From: Apteryx mantelli
Lineage: Eukaryota > Chordata > Aves > Apterygiformes > Apterygidae
Length of the DNA stretch: 64,000 nucleotides
Direction: 5' to 3'
NCBI RefSeq assembly: GCF_036417845.1
Contig: NC_089985.1
Span: 32,942,583-33,006,582 of the forward strand
Positions 50,935-64,000 of the stretch are shown here, one piece after another. The notes beneath the pieces are model-generated. The model was not told the origin of the DNA. It was given only the letters and a program-made list of their open reading frames with translations, and ran no database searches. Position numbers and translations under genes: made by a program. Numbering within the stretch: the stretch's first letter is position 1; every line of letters starts with the position of its first letter.

Positions 50935-52814
50935 CTGCATTGGTTTTTACTGTTGATGCCTACCAGCTTGATCACAAATATCCTTTAGAAGTGAGAAATG
51001 AAAAGGAAACACATGAACTTGAGGAGACAAGGTCATGTTTCCCAGCAGTGTAAATCATACTGCGCTGCTAATTTCAGCCTGCGCTGATTCAGTGTAGCCC
51101 AGAACCTGGCCGATTATATAAGAGAAATTACTGCAAAGCCCGTGCTTGCCCTGGCGTCTGCATGCAGACCTCCACCACCACCCCCCGCGGCCTGGTCCCC
51201 ACAGCCCTCCTTGCCAGGAAGGCCCCCAGCACCAGCACCGTGCCATCTTCTCAGACCCTACAACCGACCCCTTGGGTTCCCCCAGATCCCCCACATCGGC
51301 TGACTAGGCCCCCTGAGCATCTGCTTTGATGGGGACCATCGAAGAATAAACCAGCACTGTCCATCAAAGCGGCAAGAAGAGGATCTCTCCTGGTGTTGCA
51401 AAAGCCCTGTTCAGGCTGATGCAGCATTAGAAAGACCTGCTCACGTGTGGGACGTGCAAGGATGGGCTTTATGCCCAGCTGCCTCTGTTTAATCTTCTCT
51501 CTTTAATTCCCCCCCTCTTTCCCGGCCAAAGGACACAGGGAGCCGCCCCTCCGTTTGTCTGCTCTGCTCTGCTCTGCCTGCCCCACGTTTTAGTGAACTG
51601 AATTAACAAGAGTCCAATGTGCAGCCTTCATTTAGAAGCTGCACAGGAAGAATGACGGTGCCTAGAACCTGTTATTTTCCTTTTTTCTTTTTTTTTTTTT
51701 TGAGATGATGAAGTTATACGAGTTGTACCCCGAAGATGCTTTCAATTACACCAGTGAGCTATCCTCTGCCTCGCAGAAATCATTACTGAGGCAGAAAGTG
51801 TAAAACTACTAAACCCCAAATACTACTGTTGCTATTAGCATTACGGTGCCATCGACAGGGCCTCAATTCAAGCTTCTGTGCAGGCTGCTATAAAACATGC
51901 GCTAAGTCAGTGCCTCTCTTCGTAAAACTAGAATTTACAGAGAGAGAGCAGATACAGAGCTGGGGGCGGAGGGGGAATGGAAGTTCCTTTCTGTGGGATA
52001 TACAGTTCCGTCACGGGGCTTTCCCAGGACTCGCTCTACAGCCCTGCCAAAATGGTGAGGTGATAAACGTGCAGGCCTCTGCCATGAGGTCAGGGCAGTG
52101 AGCGTGCCTGGCCTGAGCTCCTGGGGAGTCTGCGGGTTTTCTGTAGAGAACACAGAAACAGGAAATATTTTAGGAGACAGCCAAAATGATGCCCAGAGAT
52201 CATGGATCGCTGAAAACAACCTCCTTGTTTCCCCATCCCACCGTGCACTTTGTGGAGCTTCTAACTTATACGTTTAAATCCCCCCCACAGTATTAATATG
52301 AAACCTCAATGCTTAAAGAAAATGTTCAAATGTGTAACCAGCAGCTTGACTGCTGCTACCTTCCTAGGGGAGCTATGCACTGTGGGTCATTTGTGCTTTC
52401 TACAAATTCCCACTCTATCCATATTGAAGTACCTAAATTAATGGTCAGATTTTAAATGCTGCATAGCAAACCTGGTCTCATTTAAGCCAGTTCCAACTCC
52501 TGCAAAGCACATGATTTGGAAACAAATAAACCAAAACCAGAGCATCTATTTAAACTTTTGACTTAAACTGACTTAAAGCCAGTTTTGCAAAGATATTTAG
52601 GTATCCAGAGATGTAGCTAGGCACCCAGTGGGATATCTCAAATCACGCATCCAAAGTATCATTTAAATCAAAGTGCAGTTGCTACGCTATACCATGAAGA
52701 AAAGAGCTCGAGTAGGACTTTGACCTATTTCCATCAAACTGCTGCATGAACCCTTTCTGCTTGTAGCAGTAATAAATATTGATTTTGGATATATCTCCTT
52801 TATTACCAACACAG
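50935..52814. other. Intergenic spacer between CYP4B and its pseudogene
   Basis: No supportable coding region. I looked specifically for a second CYP4B exon 1 (an FPGHPTHWLFGH-like stretch) and did not find one. A T-rich run lies at about 51677-51700. Confidence 0.6.
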
Positions 52815-52956
52815 CTTCAACAAGAAGAAGAACTCAACACTATCACGCCCTAGGCAGAGAAATATCCACGTTGTCATCCTGTGTGGATGGGAAATGTCTT
52901 GGTATTCCTGTGCATCAACCACCCTGAATATGCCAAGACTGTCTACAGCAGAAGAG
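52815..52956 (+). pseudogene. Pseudo-exon 2' of the CYP4B-like copy
   Basis: Intact splice signals (AACACAG acceptor, GAG-GTAAGG donor) but an in-frame TAG at its thirteenth codon. It is 142 nt against 145 nt in the intact gene. Confidence 0.88.
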
Positions 52957-54327
52957 GTAAGGATGTTGTAGCTGGCAAGTGAATGATGATAATCTGTCCT
53001 TTCTATCAAGACCACGTGCAGCTGCATTATGAAAAAAGCAGGGAGAAATTGCCTGTGTGGGAAGGACAGGATTTAGCCCATGCGAAGACACTGGCGGACG
53101 TGTTAAGAGATCAAGTTTCTGGCAGGATTCCAGCTGTGCTTCGTACTCAGGTTCCCGTTAGGAAAAAAACAGATGGTGACACCATCATATTGGGCTCCAG
53201 CAAACCAGCTGAGCGCTTCTGACTGCACTGAGCAGCTTTTCTAAATCTCTACAGCCCCCGGTTGCCAGATAGTGCTAATGTGGTAACAAATTTTACATCT
53301 TTCAATCATTTATGAACCTTTATACACCACTCACAAATTCAAACCAAACATACACAGTTATAATTATTCCTTTCCAGAGGCTGTCTGTGTCAAAGTAAGT
53401 TTTGCTATAAAAAACCTAGAAAGTCAGTCTTTGCCTGACTAAGTCCCAGACACATCTTTAATCATGACATAATTAATCTATAGCCAGGTCTGGTAGTCCT
53501 GCCCAACTTGACTAGCACCATAGTCATATTTCCAGATCACTTTAATCATATATTTCTCTCCTACATTCAACTCCACAGATCTCAAGTCTCATGTGGTTTA
53601 CGACTTCCTAATTCCATGGATCAGTATGTGTCTCACTGCCATTCAATTTGTGTAACACATTGGCAGTGTGAGTCTTGAAGGAAGGACCTGCAGAAACACT
53701 ACAGGATGCAATTAAATCTCTGGCTCCCAGCAGAGGTGGGTTCACAACCAAGGGATGGAAATGAAATGTACTGAAAGTGCTGAGCTCAGAAGTTAGAAAT
53801 AAATGTGAGGCTTAGCTCCCATCCCTTAACATTCAACAGCAGTCAGCATTTCAGAAGCTTCCAAATGTAACACAAAGAGTATTTTGTGCTTAGTTCCGCT
53901 TGGCAAAAAATGAAAAAAGAGTCCGAGCAGATTTTAGCCCTAGCTCTGAATATCTTGCCTGGAAAATAGAGTTCGTCAAAATATTCCAGGCACATCAGGA
54001 CATCAGTTTCCTGAGTGATCGTTCTGATTTTCTATTGATGACTCCCAAATAAGAGAAAAACCCCTCTCGTCTTCACACATGGGTTCCCAGGAGGTGCACA
54101 GACACACTGTTGTGCCACAGTAAATTAGCTGGTGAGCCCTGATGTTTACAGGCAGTAGAGCTGTACTCTGCATTGTGTGTTGGTGACCAGATGAAGCTGA
54201 GTTATTTAAAAGCTGCTGAATCGTAGGTGCTCCTGACTCCAAGAATGCTTGAAAACCCCTTCCTTAAGGACCACTGATGTTGGAGATTAGTACTTATCCA
54301 TTCCTATGGTGTATATATTGCAATTAA

Positions 54328-54639
<312 letters not shown>

Positions 54640-54855
54640 TAAGATGGAATAGAGAGATCTGTAAAACATGACTGAGAAGAACAAGGGAATTGTAGGGCCC
54701 AAACCCTCACTGATATTCAGCACAGCAAGACCCTTAGAGGAAAGAGAGATTAGCCATTTGTTGAGGTGAATCGGGCTTTTATTTACCATGATTAGTAAGA
54801 TTTTTGTGCATCTATAGAAGCCTCTCCCTTCTTGTGTCATTACCTGCTCCTCTGG

Positions 54856-54980
54856 GCTAAATAGCAGGAGACCAGCACACCAGAGAAGTTTGTGGAGATC
54901 TTCCACAATGTCAACCTGACGACTATGGAAACCATCATGAAATGTGCTTTCACTTATAAGGGTAATTGCCAAACTGACAG
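54856..54980 (+). pseudogene. Pseudo-exon 5' with lost acceptor and nonsense codon
   Basis: Same 125-nt length as the intact exon. The two bases before it are GG instead of AG, and the third codon is TAG where the intact gene has TGG. Donor CAG-GTCTGT remains. Confidence 0.85.
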
Positions 54981-57900
54981 GTCTGTACTGGAGCTTTTGT
55001 TTCAGCAGTGCATGACTGTGTCTGTTCTGGGAACTGTACACATGCAGTATTTCCTTGGCACTGAACAAATGTGGATGGAGAAGAGTAGTATCCACTACTC
55101 CTCCTGGCCTTTGGGTCTTTAAAGAAGGGGAGTATAAACATCCCTGTGCTGGGATGAAGCATGTTTTAGCAGACTCACAGGTGCCTCAGGGTCTAGAATT
55201 GCTGATATCGCATTAGAATTAGGGTCAGAGCCTGCAGCATCCATGGTCTAATTCAAATAAAATCTCCTTAGCATTAATTTTTGTCATGATGGAAGCAGCC
55301 ATGCAGCATAGACTCAACAGAGAAATAATATGACATTACATCCCTCAGTTAAGGTAGAAAATAACAGCTTTTGCCCTGGTACAGTCTTCACTTTGCCTTC
55401 CCCTGCCTCCCCCTGGGGGAGCGGGAGCCGCAGTTACCCTTGCTGGCTGAGGCAGGTTTCAGCGAGGAAATGCCAGCCCCAACACAGCGCTGACACGAGT
55501 ACCCAGATGGGGCCATCACTTCTGTGATGTAGTTAATGCAGAAACTGCCTCTCCCACACCTTTCCAAATTCTATGAAGAACTGAAGGATGTGCAAATACA
55601 TCCTTCCATCAAATCAGTCCTTCCAAACTTTTCACCACCTGATTTTATCCTTGTTCCTCTTTGCACTTCCAGGTTTTCTTCACTGGCTTCTTTTCTTGCT
55701 AAGACAGTAGGGGAGTAATGACAGCAGGACCCTCTCACTCCTTGCAGCTCCAGGCTTGGAGGAGAGCAGGGCACAGACTGGGGTGCAGTTGACCGGATGC
55801 ATTAATAAAAGGTGGACGATTGAAACTTGCAGGGGCTGAAGCTTCCAGTCAGGAGCAGTGCTTGCAGTCTCAGCAAAAAGTTTTTTCTGATAGCTGCTAG
55901 CACAGACTTCTCTCTCCTGTGTTGTTCCCTGTGCTTCTTAGGAGAAAACTGGAATTGCAAGTCATACTGTAAATGCACCTGGCTCAAAGTTTCTCAGTTA
56001 ACAGTCTTTAGTGATAAGGGAAGCAACAAGCTGATAAACAGACAGTTTCTTCAGATACGTTGAATGAAACTTCATTATCACTGGGTAATAGATCATTGGG
56101 TAAAAGCTTCAAATCCAATTCAGTCATTCCACTGGCATTGTCCCATCTACAGCAGCTGAGGACCATATATCTGGGGCAATGCAAATATTCCTATGCAAAA
56201 ACAAAGCCACTCTTGTATGTTGAACAGCCCCGATGTGATAAAGCTCAGCACAGCAGAGACATGCAGAGATCTGTCACAGAAAGACCGTGGTTGCTGTGCA
56301 TGGAGGGTGAATGGAGATTGCTGTGTAGGAAAACACTAGAAGGAATAATATAGAACAGAGTTTGTAAAAATGGAGTGTACCAACAATAAAGAACATAAGT
56401 GACAGCAATAAAACGTGAGCGCTGAGCAAAGTGTTGTTTCCATCAAGGAAGAAGGCCTGCACGCCAATAAGACCCCCCATGCAGATGACTCACCAGCAGA
56501 CCTGTGCTCTCATAGAGGGAGCAAGGTTGCATCACATTGCATGTACCATCCCTCTCCCTGCCACCCCAGCAGGAAACAGGGCGAAAGCCCTAACAAAACC
56601 CGCATTGAGGGAACCAAAACAATGGGCTGCAACCTGGACCGTGGTTCATGGAGAGTAAAATAAGTTAGATTCTGGGGCAACGGGATAATGCCATAATAAT
56701 TGCTGACTCATAAATGGTATCAAAGATCTGCCTTCAAACCAGTCTGTTGTCACCAATCGAGAGGTTCCTTTTGTAGACACAGCACAAAAGGAGAGAAAGT
56801 AAGAGAGGGAAGCTGGTCCCTCGCTGTGGACACTGAAATGGCAGTGCATATATGGCATAAGACACAGGCAAGCACTCCTTTTTCATTGCGTGCCTCTCTG
56901 TGGGGTTTTGCTACATTGCTATGGAAAAGCCTTTGAGGTTTTCCAGTCCCAAGTCCTTCCTTGCCCTCAAGCCCTCACCATGTCCTCTTATTCTCCTTAT
57001 CTGTCCATGGCCTCAAATCCAGAAACACCAGTTGTCTGTATAGCAGGGACATCCTAGATGTCCCAGCTCAGTTCCAGAACTACCCACAAGGTCTGTAAGT
57101 GAAGAGGGAATGCAGACAAGAGGAAGTAGAGGAAAAAGGAAGGACGTTAGTCAGAGAGGATCTGGTAGCTTGGTAGACTCCGTAGACTGCTTTCATTTTT
57201 CCAAGAGATGTTATTACAAGGCAAGGACTATAGCCTGGAGTTTCTGTGGCCCCTTCAATGGATTGTAACCCTTTGGTTTATCATTTCAAGTGACAGCTGA
57301 GCTATAGATTGCCACCCGGTGAGCTGAGACAGCACAGACCCTTCCAGAAAGATGAGGTGGCAACCAGACCCCTTTTCTCCCTCCTCCCCTGCCTAAACCA
57401 GTCCGTGTGAGCAACCCAACCCAGCTAAGAGGCTGAATGAATGATGCTGGCTACAGATGGAGCTGACCCTGGGCACTTGCCCACCAGAAGCTCCACCGGA
57501 CTTGTCCCTGGCACCTTCATTCCTGATGCTGGTGAAAAATGTGGCCTCGGGAACTGTTTTGCAGGGCACTGGAAATACACAGACATCCTGCCAGTAGGAA
57601 CAGGGGAAAATTACAAGTGCAATCTGAAATTCACAGCAAGAATTTGTAAAGAACTAGGGATTTAAAGCTAAAGAAGGATTTAGTGGCACCAGATATCTGG
57701 AGTCAGCTCCTGAGGTTGCCCCAGACTGTCCGTGTGATACGAAGATGTCAAACCTACGCCTTTTGGAGCTATGGAGAAAATGATGACTGGGACCATGAAG
57801 AGCACATGCCGACTAGGCGAGAGGACAACGTAACGCTGTTATCGTCTTGTGCAAGCAGCAGGAAGAGCATCCATGGGAAGTTTCTCTGAAGGCAGTGCGG

Positions 57901-58923
57901 AGTCACTGCCAGCCAGGCACGCCTAAAGCACCTGCACTCCGCAGCAGAGCCAGCCGCAGGTGCTGTTCCCCCTGTCCCAGCACACCCGTGCGAGCAGAGA
58001 TTAGCTCTGTGCCTGAGACCGTCATGGGCTTCGTCCCATCCGGGATCATGTACTTCAGTGCCGGGGCCCATCAGCAGTGCTAAAAGCATCCCTCAGCCTT
58101 GTCCCACTTGCACGGTGGCACAGACCTGTACGAGTCTTTTCTGCTTATTGAGGGTACTAAGCATGCTAGAGAATGAGTTACAGGAAGACCTGCTATTTCA
58201 TATCCCAAAGAATTGTAAACTTGTGGCTCTTAGTGGATACTTAGAAAAGACCAAACTTATAGCAACCAGAAGAATATGAACAGAGCTCAGAAAAATGGGG
58301 AATTCAGGGCCAACCTGAGCCATTGGGACTACCCTGTTTTCCTTGATAGATGTGTAATCCAGGATCTCAGAATACAATAGATTATTTTATACACCATATT
58401 ATCTGGCAAAAAATATATATACAGAGAAAAAAACAAGTGTCAGGCCAGACTTCAGCTTAACCCCAGTGATTCTTGTTTGGTCTCAAAACCAGAAGATATT
58501 CAAAATGTCATTTCTGTTCACAAACTTCTCTTATTTTATTTGAAAAACAGGACTTCTCAGTGATAATGTCTCCCAGGAAGAAAGTGATTTTTTTAAGAAA
58601 AAATCAGAAGCTTGCTGGACCTCACATTATGATCTGATGATTGTACTTTACCTTTCCTTTATAATGAATTCCACAAAAAGAACAAATCCAAGCTTACAAT
58701 GAAAAAGATATTTAAAAAAATTTTTTTAAGCTTCTGTGTAGGAAGCAATCATTCTCCATTGAAGGGCAATTGGCAGGTAGTCTTAGCCATTGCACCCATT
58801 TACGTACATAAGGACCAAGACTTTGGAATGTAATATCTAAGTAAGATCTCTTGGTAAATGTGACTTTTTATGAGCATTTCTGTCTCTATTTCTTGCACTA
58901 TGGAAATATTGGCTTCCTGCCTC

Positions 58924-59230
58924 TGCCAGGAAAAATGAATCCCAGATCAACAGAGATTCGCTTCAGAGTTAATCCAATTTATTCACGCGCGAGTCAGCTC
59001 CTCTCAAAGAAGCAGCAATGTCTACCCCATGACGCGACGCTCAATTTACACAGGCCGCTTGTGCCGGCTGCCAACACACAGCATTCACTTCTGCCATAGC
59101 CGTGACTCTGGTGCAGCCCAGCCTGAATGCGAAAGCCTGAAACGCCACCTTCAAGCTATAAGTCTTCTCTTCAGATGTGAGGTGCAACTCTCAAGTTATA
59201 ACCTGAAATATCCCTGCAATGAAAACAAGC
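58924..59230 (-). mobile_element. Possible LTR fragment
   Basis: On the minus strand, a CpG-bearing segment with GCTGACTCGCGCGTG is followed by AATAAA (58983-58978) and a U5-like tail ending in CCTGGCA. It is island-like against its AT-rich surroundings. The 5' boundary, terminal repeats and target-site duplication were not found, so the call is tentative. Confidence 0.3.
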
Positions 59231-61353
59231 TCTGAATTCTATTATTTTTTGTTTTTTATGCAAAGTGAAGAGACCCACTTGTTGCTAAGTGTGAGTAGCA
59301 GATGAGGAGCAGCATGTTGACTGATGGGAGTGTGTCCAGAAGTGCTTTCAAAAGAAACTCATCAACAAAAGCCTGTGTTTTTTCTCTGAGAAGAGGTCAG
59401 TAGACCCAAGACTCGTGCTGAGACCTGTGCTCAGGTAAAGTGTAAGGCCTATGATCATGAGCAAGGCATGGATACTTGGCTTAGACCTATCTTCCATTAG
59501 GTAGACGTATAGAGTTCATTTTCCAGCTCAGTGAGTTCATTAAAGGTTCACTTTCAAATGGAGAAGATGTATCCCTTGGGTTCAGTGAAGGTCCTTGATC
59601 TACTGTGTTCTTTAATGACTGGGATGATGGAATAGCAAATACACTTATTAAAATTTAAAATGCTAAATAACCAAGAGAAGCTGGAAGCACTTTGGAGGGC
59701 AATATGAGAATTCAAAATTACCTTGATAAATTGCAGAAATGCTCAAGTGAATAGGATGCAACTCTGTAAGGACACATACAAAGCACAAGAGCAGACATAA
59801 TCATCGCACAAAACCAAGAAGGGAAATGACCAACTAGGCAATAATCTTCAGAAAAGATATTTTGTAGATATAGAGGATCACAAATGTAATGTGAATCAAT
59901 AATATCCTGCTGTTGTAGTAAAAGCAAACATCATAGTAGGATATATAAACACAAATATTTCTCAAAAAATTTCGCTTGCATTTCCTTCCCCTAGATAAAA
60001 TGAGACAGTGTCCTTCAACCCTGTTTTGAGATTTGAAGTATAAAAGCAACTACATTTACTCTAAAATATAGCTTACCTACATATTCTAGATTGTAAAATG
60101 AGAAAAAGTTTAATCAAATAGCTGAAGTCACAGAAACAAATGACATACGTCTCTAATTTTCTTTTAAAATAAGATTTGAAAAAATACTGCCTATAAATTC
60201 ATGGAACAGATAAAGCTTGGCAGGCAAACATGAAAGATTGAAGCAAGAAGACCTGATTAGCTAGCACACAACACAGAAATCGCAGTCTGCCCACGGAATG
60301 GGGGTAAGTAAAAGGGGATCAGAGTGGGGGACTTGGTGTAACAGCCTCATGTAAGTGGCTGCTGCAAAGACAAAGGAAAACCTGTTCTCTGTGCCCATAT
60401 TTATTGTGAATAAGACAATGGCTTAAATTGCAGTTAGGCAGATTTAGATTACATGTCACAAAGTGCTTGCTGAAGTTAGTTAGGCATCAGAATAGGCTGC
60501 CTGGGGAATACCCACTTTCAGAGGTTTGGGGTAATTTGATGCTGCCTTGTGGCAGAAGCATGGACAACATGAGCATGCCAGACTTTGTGCAGTCCTAATT
60601 TTACATTGTTTGCTCCACAAACTGCAAGCCAAGCGCCAGCAGGAGATGTCAGCAAAGGGGTAAATCGTTTCTGCTTTGCACGCTGCATAAACGTGGTGCT
60701 CCAGGCTGGGAAGGTGGGAACATAACTGCAGTGGGTTTGAGGTTGCTCATGAAGATCTGCTTCTGCTCCTCTGACTGCAGTCTCCAGGCAGAAGGCCCTG
60801 GGGTGCTGAGTGGCCTCCCAGCTCTCTACAGGGCTGTCCCCAAGGTCAGCCAGTCACTGCTCCTCTGCTGCTGATCCCAGGTGGCATATACCAAAATCTG
60901 AGCAAGGCTCTCGTCCTGCCCTCCTGGGCTGCCTCCCTGACAGCACTTTCAAAGTTTGCAATTTTTTTTTCTGTGACTCCTTGGGTTGTGAACTCTTTTT
61001 GGTGAGGAGTACTCTTTCCTATGCATTTAGAAAGAAAACTTATCACCATTTTTGTGGCATAATTTAAATGCTCAAAGGAGGCAGTGAGTGCGTTATGGTG
61101 TAAAGGACTGGTCTATCTTTTGGGAGCAGATTTGCCAGCGGGTAGAGGAAAGGCTGCATTTCTGCTCTCCCAGAGGACTCTTCTAATACGTGCATGCTCG
61201 TGGTAGTAGCACTGAACAGCCAGGTTGGACCTGCCTTCACTCTGCTCAGCCACCGGCCCATCGGGGATTTTTAGAACTCAGTAAAATCTGCACCTCTGTA
61301 CTTGAAACAGAAAAGGAAGGTGGGGACACCAGATGCAGGACACAGGCCATGGG

Positions 61354-61465
61354 CCGTGGGGTGCAGGATGCGGGACGTGGATGCAGGATGCGGGATGTGG
61401 GATGCAGGACATGTCCCACATCCTGCGTCCTGCATCGCATGTCCCGTGTCCTGCACCTCCCACGG
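61354..61465. repeat. Imperfect inverted repeat built from a GGATGCGGGATGT-like minisatellite
   Basis: Left arm about 61354-61402, right arm 61414-61465. The inner 23 bp of the arms pair with two mismatches, and pairing continues outward with a few mismatches and small indels. The 11-nt loop sits at a GGACATGTCC palindrome. The arms consist of repeated GATGCAGGA(T/C)GCGGGA units. Confidence 0.8.
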
Positions 61466-64000
61466 CTGCTCTGCAGCAGCTTTGGGCCCAGCTCTGTCCA
61501 CCTGAGAGCTGTGCTGAGGCTGCAACAGGGTTTCTGGGGCAAATCTTTTCCCAGCACCAGAGCGAGCCAGATCTTTCCAGAATATATTTTCGAAAACTTC
61601 TCCCTCCCAGATAGACTCCCCCTGCCCACCCACACACCCCCGGCCCCACCAGATGTTAAAGACATAGCAGTAGTAAAAAGACCTGCTCACATGGGATGTA
61701 TAACCTAGAGCAATAAAGACAGTCAAGGACTAGGTGCAGAGAGGTTACCTCATTCTTTAATCGTTCCCTACTTTCTGCTGAAAGGGTAATTGCAAAGATG
61801 ATGAGCTGACCTTGGACTGCCTGATTTGGCCCTTCTAACTAATTTAACAACTGTTCATGAGAGGGACTATGCTAGATACAGTAGGATAAGTATTCATTTC
61901 AGTTAAAAAGATCTTGCTTTTTATTGTTACAGCTAGATAGCAAAAGTCCTGGCATTTCAATGACAACAGAGCAAAAATGCTGTCTACTCACATAGTTATT
62001 CCTTTCCCCACAGAGATCACTGTGCTAGCCATACAGCCACATCCCAGTCACACGAGGGAGCACTGCATGTGGTGGCACTTCCCTGCACACTGCCAGTACA
62101 GCAGAGGATGCAGGACCAGTGGCAACAGCGGCTTGTTGGTGCTGCTGGGGGATGCAGTCCCTGCACAGGACCGCGCCACTGTCAGGACCAGGTTCACACG
62201 TCGACTCATTATCAGATGCTACCAACAATTTCCATCCAAACTCCATTGGGATTTTACAGGCCTGGAAGCAGCTTGTATTGCAACATATTTGTAAGACAGC
62301 TGTATTAAATGCTTCCAGACATAAATTCATCCTCAAGACATGTGTGGTCAGATGGGATCCAGGCAGCTCACATTACTCTGCAACACTTGCTGGGCTCTTG
62401 CTGTGATTTCCTCGTATGTCATGTGCTTGGAAGCCTGAAACATTATTATTTTTGTTGGCATTACAGCCACATTTCATCTCTCAACACTAAGAACCGCAGG
62501 AACACACAGGGACAGATGGGCCCAGGCGCTCTTCCTATCCAAATAAACACATGCATACCCAGGAAAGCAGCTGCCGCAAGGTCATACTCCAGGGCAAAGT
62601 ACCGATTCGCCACCTAAATTACACATGCTCAGCGAACCAGTGCTTCTGCAACAAATGCCAACAATACACATGAAGTCAGTGAGAAAGATCCTCTCCTTCT
62701 GAAGCTTATGTCTCTGAGTGGAGAGACTCCCAGGACTTTGAAAGCAATGATGGAGCAACTTTCGCAGCCCAATGTCTCGACAGCTGTGGTACAGGATGGT
62801 AATTCTTTAGTGCAATGGTCTTTTTCTATGTTTTTAAGTTTATGGCATGACCTGTCATGACATACACTGCTATCATGTGGACATACGTAGCATCAAGCCA
62901 ACAGTCTAGAGGCTCTTTGCAAATATTTGACAACCTTCCAACTGTCCTTTAACATCCAACTGTAGTTTCACCAGCCTCAGATGTCCAGAAGCTCAAGCCA
63001 AGCATCTCTGCACCATCCCAGCTTCCTAAGACTTCTGTAGCTGTCAGGAGATTTTTTTAATTGTTTTTTCAGGCTGATGTTTTCTTTCTGCAGCTCTTTG
63101 CTTTAGTCAGGATGTGTGGGAGCAACAGGGCTATAGATTCTTCTGGTATTAAGTAGGCTGTTTCTGGTCTCGCTTCAGTCCCTTCCTGTGATGATCAAAT
63201 TAGTGCTGTTCCCTTTCATTTGTTTTCACTTGCAAGTCTATAGCCACTTCACTTTCCCTTTTGAACTTCCACAGTTCCTTCCCCTGACAAAATCCCTGAG
63301 TTTTCTTCCATGGGCTGTGTTTAAAGTGTCAGACCAAATGTTCAAAGCAGGCTCCTCTTACCATGAAATCTCTGAAATATGCAAAAAAGGCATTTCACTC
63401 TTCTCCACCGGTGAAAAGAAAGCACACAGGCCAGAGCCTAGATTGGTGCCAGACTTATGCAGTGGTGCCTGTTGTTCCAAACACCCATAAAAGTGGGTTT
63501 GACAGTGCCAATAACTTTGTATTTTAAAAGAAGAGACAGCTACGCTGCCAGTGCTGTGTGGACCTGGATGACAACCGGTCCTGGCCCATCAGTGCCCCCC
63601 AGCACAGCTCCCCAGGCTTCCCTCAAAGGAGACCTCAGCATGCCAGGACAGACACAAGGATCCTAATTTCTCTCTTTCCTCATCCTCCTCCTGTACAGAG
63701 CTGAGAGAAATCACCTGAAATGTTGCCCAAACTCTACCTTTCTTCCCTATCAGCACTGATCTACATCTCCCTTCAATACAACTCATATATCCTTTGCTCC
63801 ATGCTCTGTTATTAAATAACCAGCAGGGAGCCAGATGGACAAAAATCCACCCTGCTCAGTAACACATGGTCAAACTCATCATGCAGGGACTTTGTCAGCA
63901 ATGAGAATTTTTGTCTCATTATAAAGGTTTAATCTGATGTAGTGCCAGCAGCTCCACTGGCCTGGCCTCTCTATCCATCGCAGGGGGATTTCTGAGTCAT

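Larger units (their letters stand above)
54981..64000. other. Gene-poor downstream region
   Basis: About 9 kb in which I find no exon set with homology and splice signals. I searched for later CYP4 exons (I-helix GHDTT, ExxR, haem loop) without success. The open frames are short and unconserved in appearance. It contains the possible LTR fragment at 58924-59230 and the inverted repeat at 61354-61465. Confidence 0.55.

Noticed and set aside
50935-52814. Possible missing exon 1 of the CYP4B-like pseudogene
   Set aside because: No membrane anchor followed by an FPGHPTHWLFGH-like motif on the plus strand. The duplicate appears to lack exon 1.
57530-57580. GNCFAG-like stretch resembling the end of a P450 haem loop
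   Set aside because: It lacks the preceding FxxGxR, the flanking P450 sequence and splice signals in a matching frame. It is probably chance.

Overview
This is an ordinary nuclear window from a bird, or at least a CR1-bearing sauropsid. The evidence is two CR1 LINE insertions with the diagnostic CACAGAAT/ATTCTGTG 3' termini, compact GT-AG introns, CpG-island promoters and a gene order matching the tetrapod ATPAF1 - EFCAB14 - CYP4B1 block (human 1p33). No prokaryotic-style operon, CRISPR array or other undescribed system is visible.

Layout. Positions 1-10024 hold ATPAF1 on the minus strand: nine coding exons and a complete 305-residue reading frame for the mitochondrial F1-ATPase assembly chaperone Atp11. 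Positions 10175-28860 hold EFCAB14 on the minus strand: eleven coding exons, 486 residues, for a single-pass membrane, coiled-coil, EF-hand protein, with a 3.4-kb 3' UTR. Its polyadenylation signal lies only about 170 bp upstream of the ATPAF1 start codon. Positions 31580-50930 hold a CYP4B1-like cytochrome P450 gene on the plus strand: twelve coding exons and an intact frame of 507 residues, or 515 from the first ATG. It is divergently oriented from EFCAB14 across about 2.7 kb. Positions 52815-54980 hold a decayed tandem relative of CYP4B exons 2-5, with two TGG-to-TAG type nonsense changes, a 7-nt frameshift and a lost splice acceptor. Positions 55000-64000 contain no gene I can support, only a possible LTR fragment and a long imperfect inverted repeat.

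Mobile DNA. One near-5'-complete but internally deleted CR1 (33436-36230) lies antisense in CYP4B intron 1. A 5'-truncated CR1 lies in EFCAB14 intron 3. A 510-bp solo LTR with matched TGTTA/TAACA ends lies in CYP4B intron 5.

The three genes are not a functional pathway: a mitochondrial assembly factor, a membrane calcium-binding-type protein and an ER monooxygenase share a conserved neighbourhood. Exon models come from reading splice sites and from remembered family homology. All reading frames close with consistent splice phases, which is the main internal check. Two introns, one in ATPAF1 and one in EFCAB14, use GC donors.
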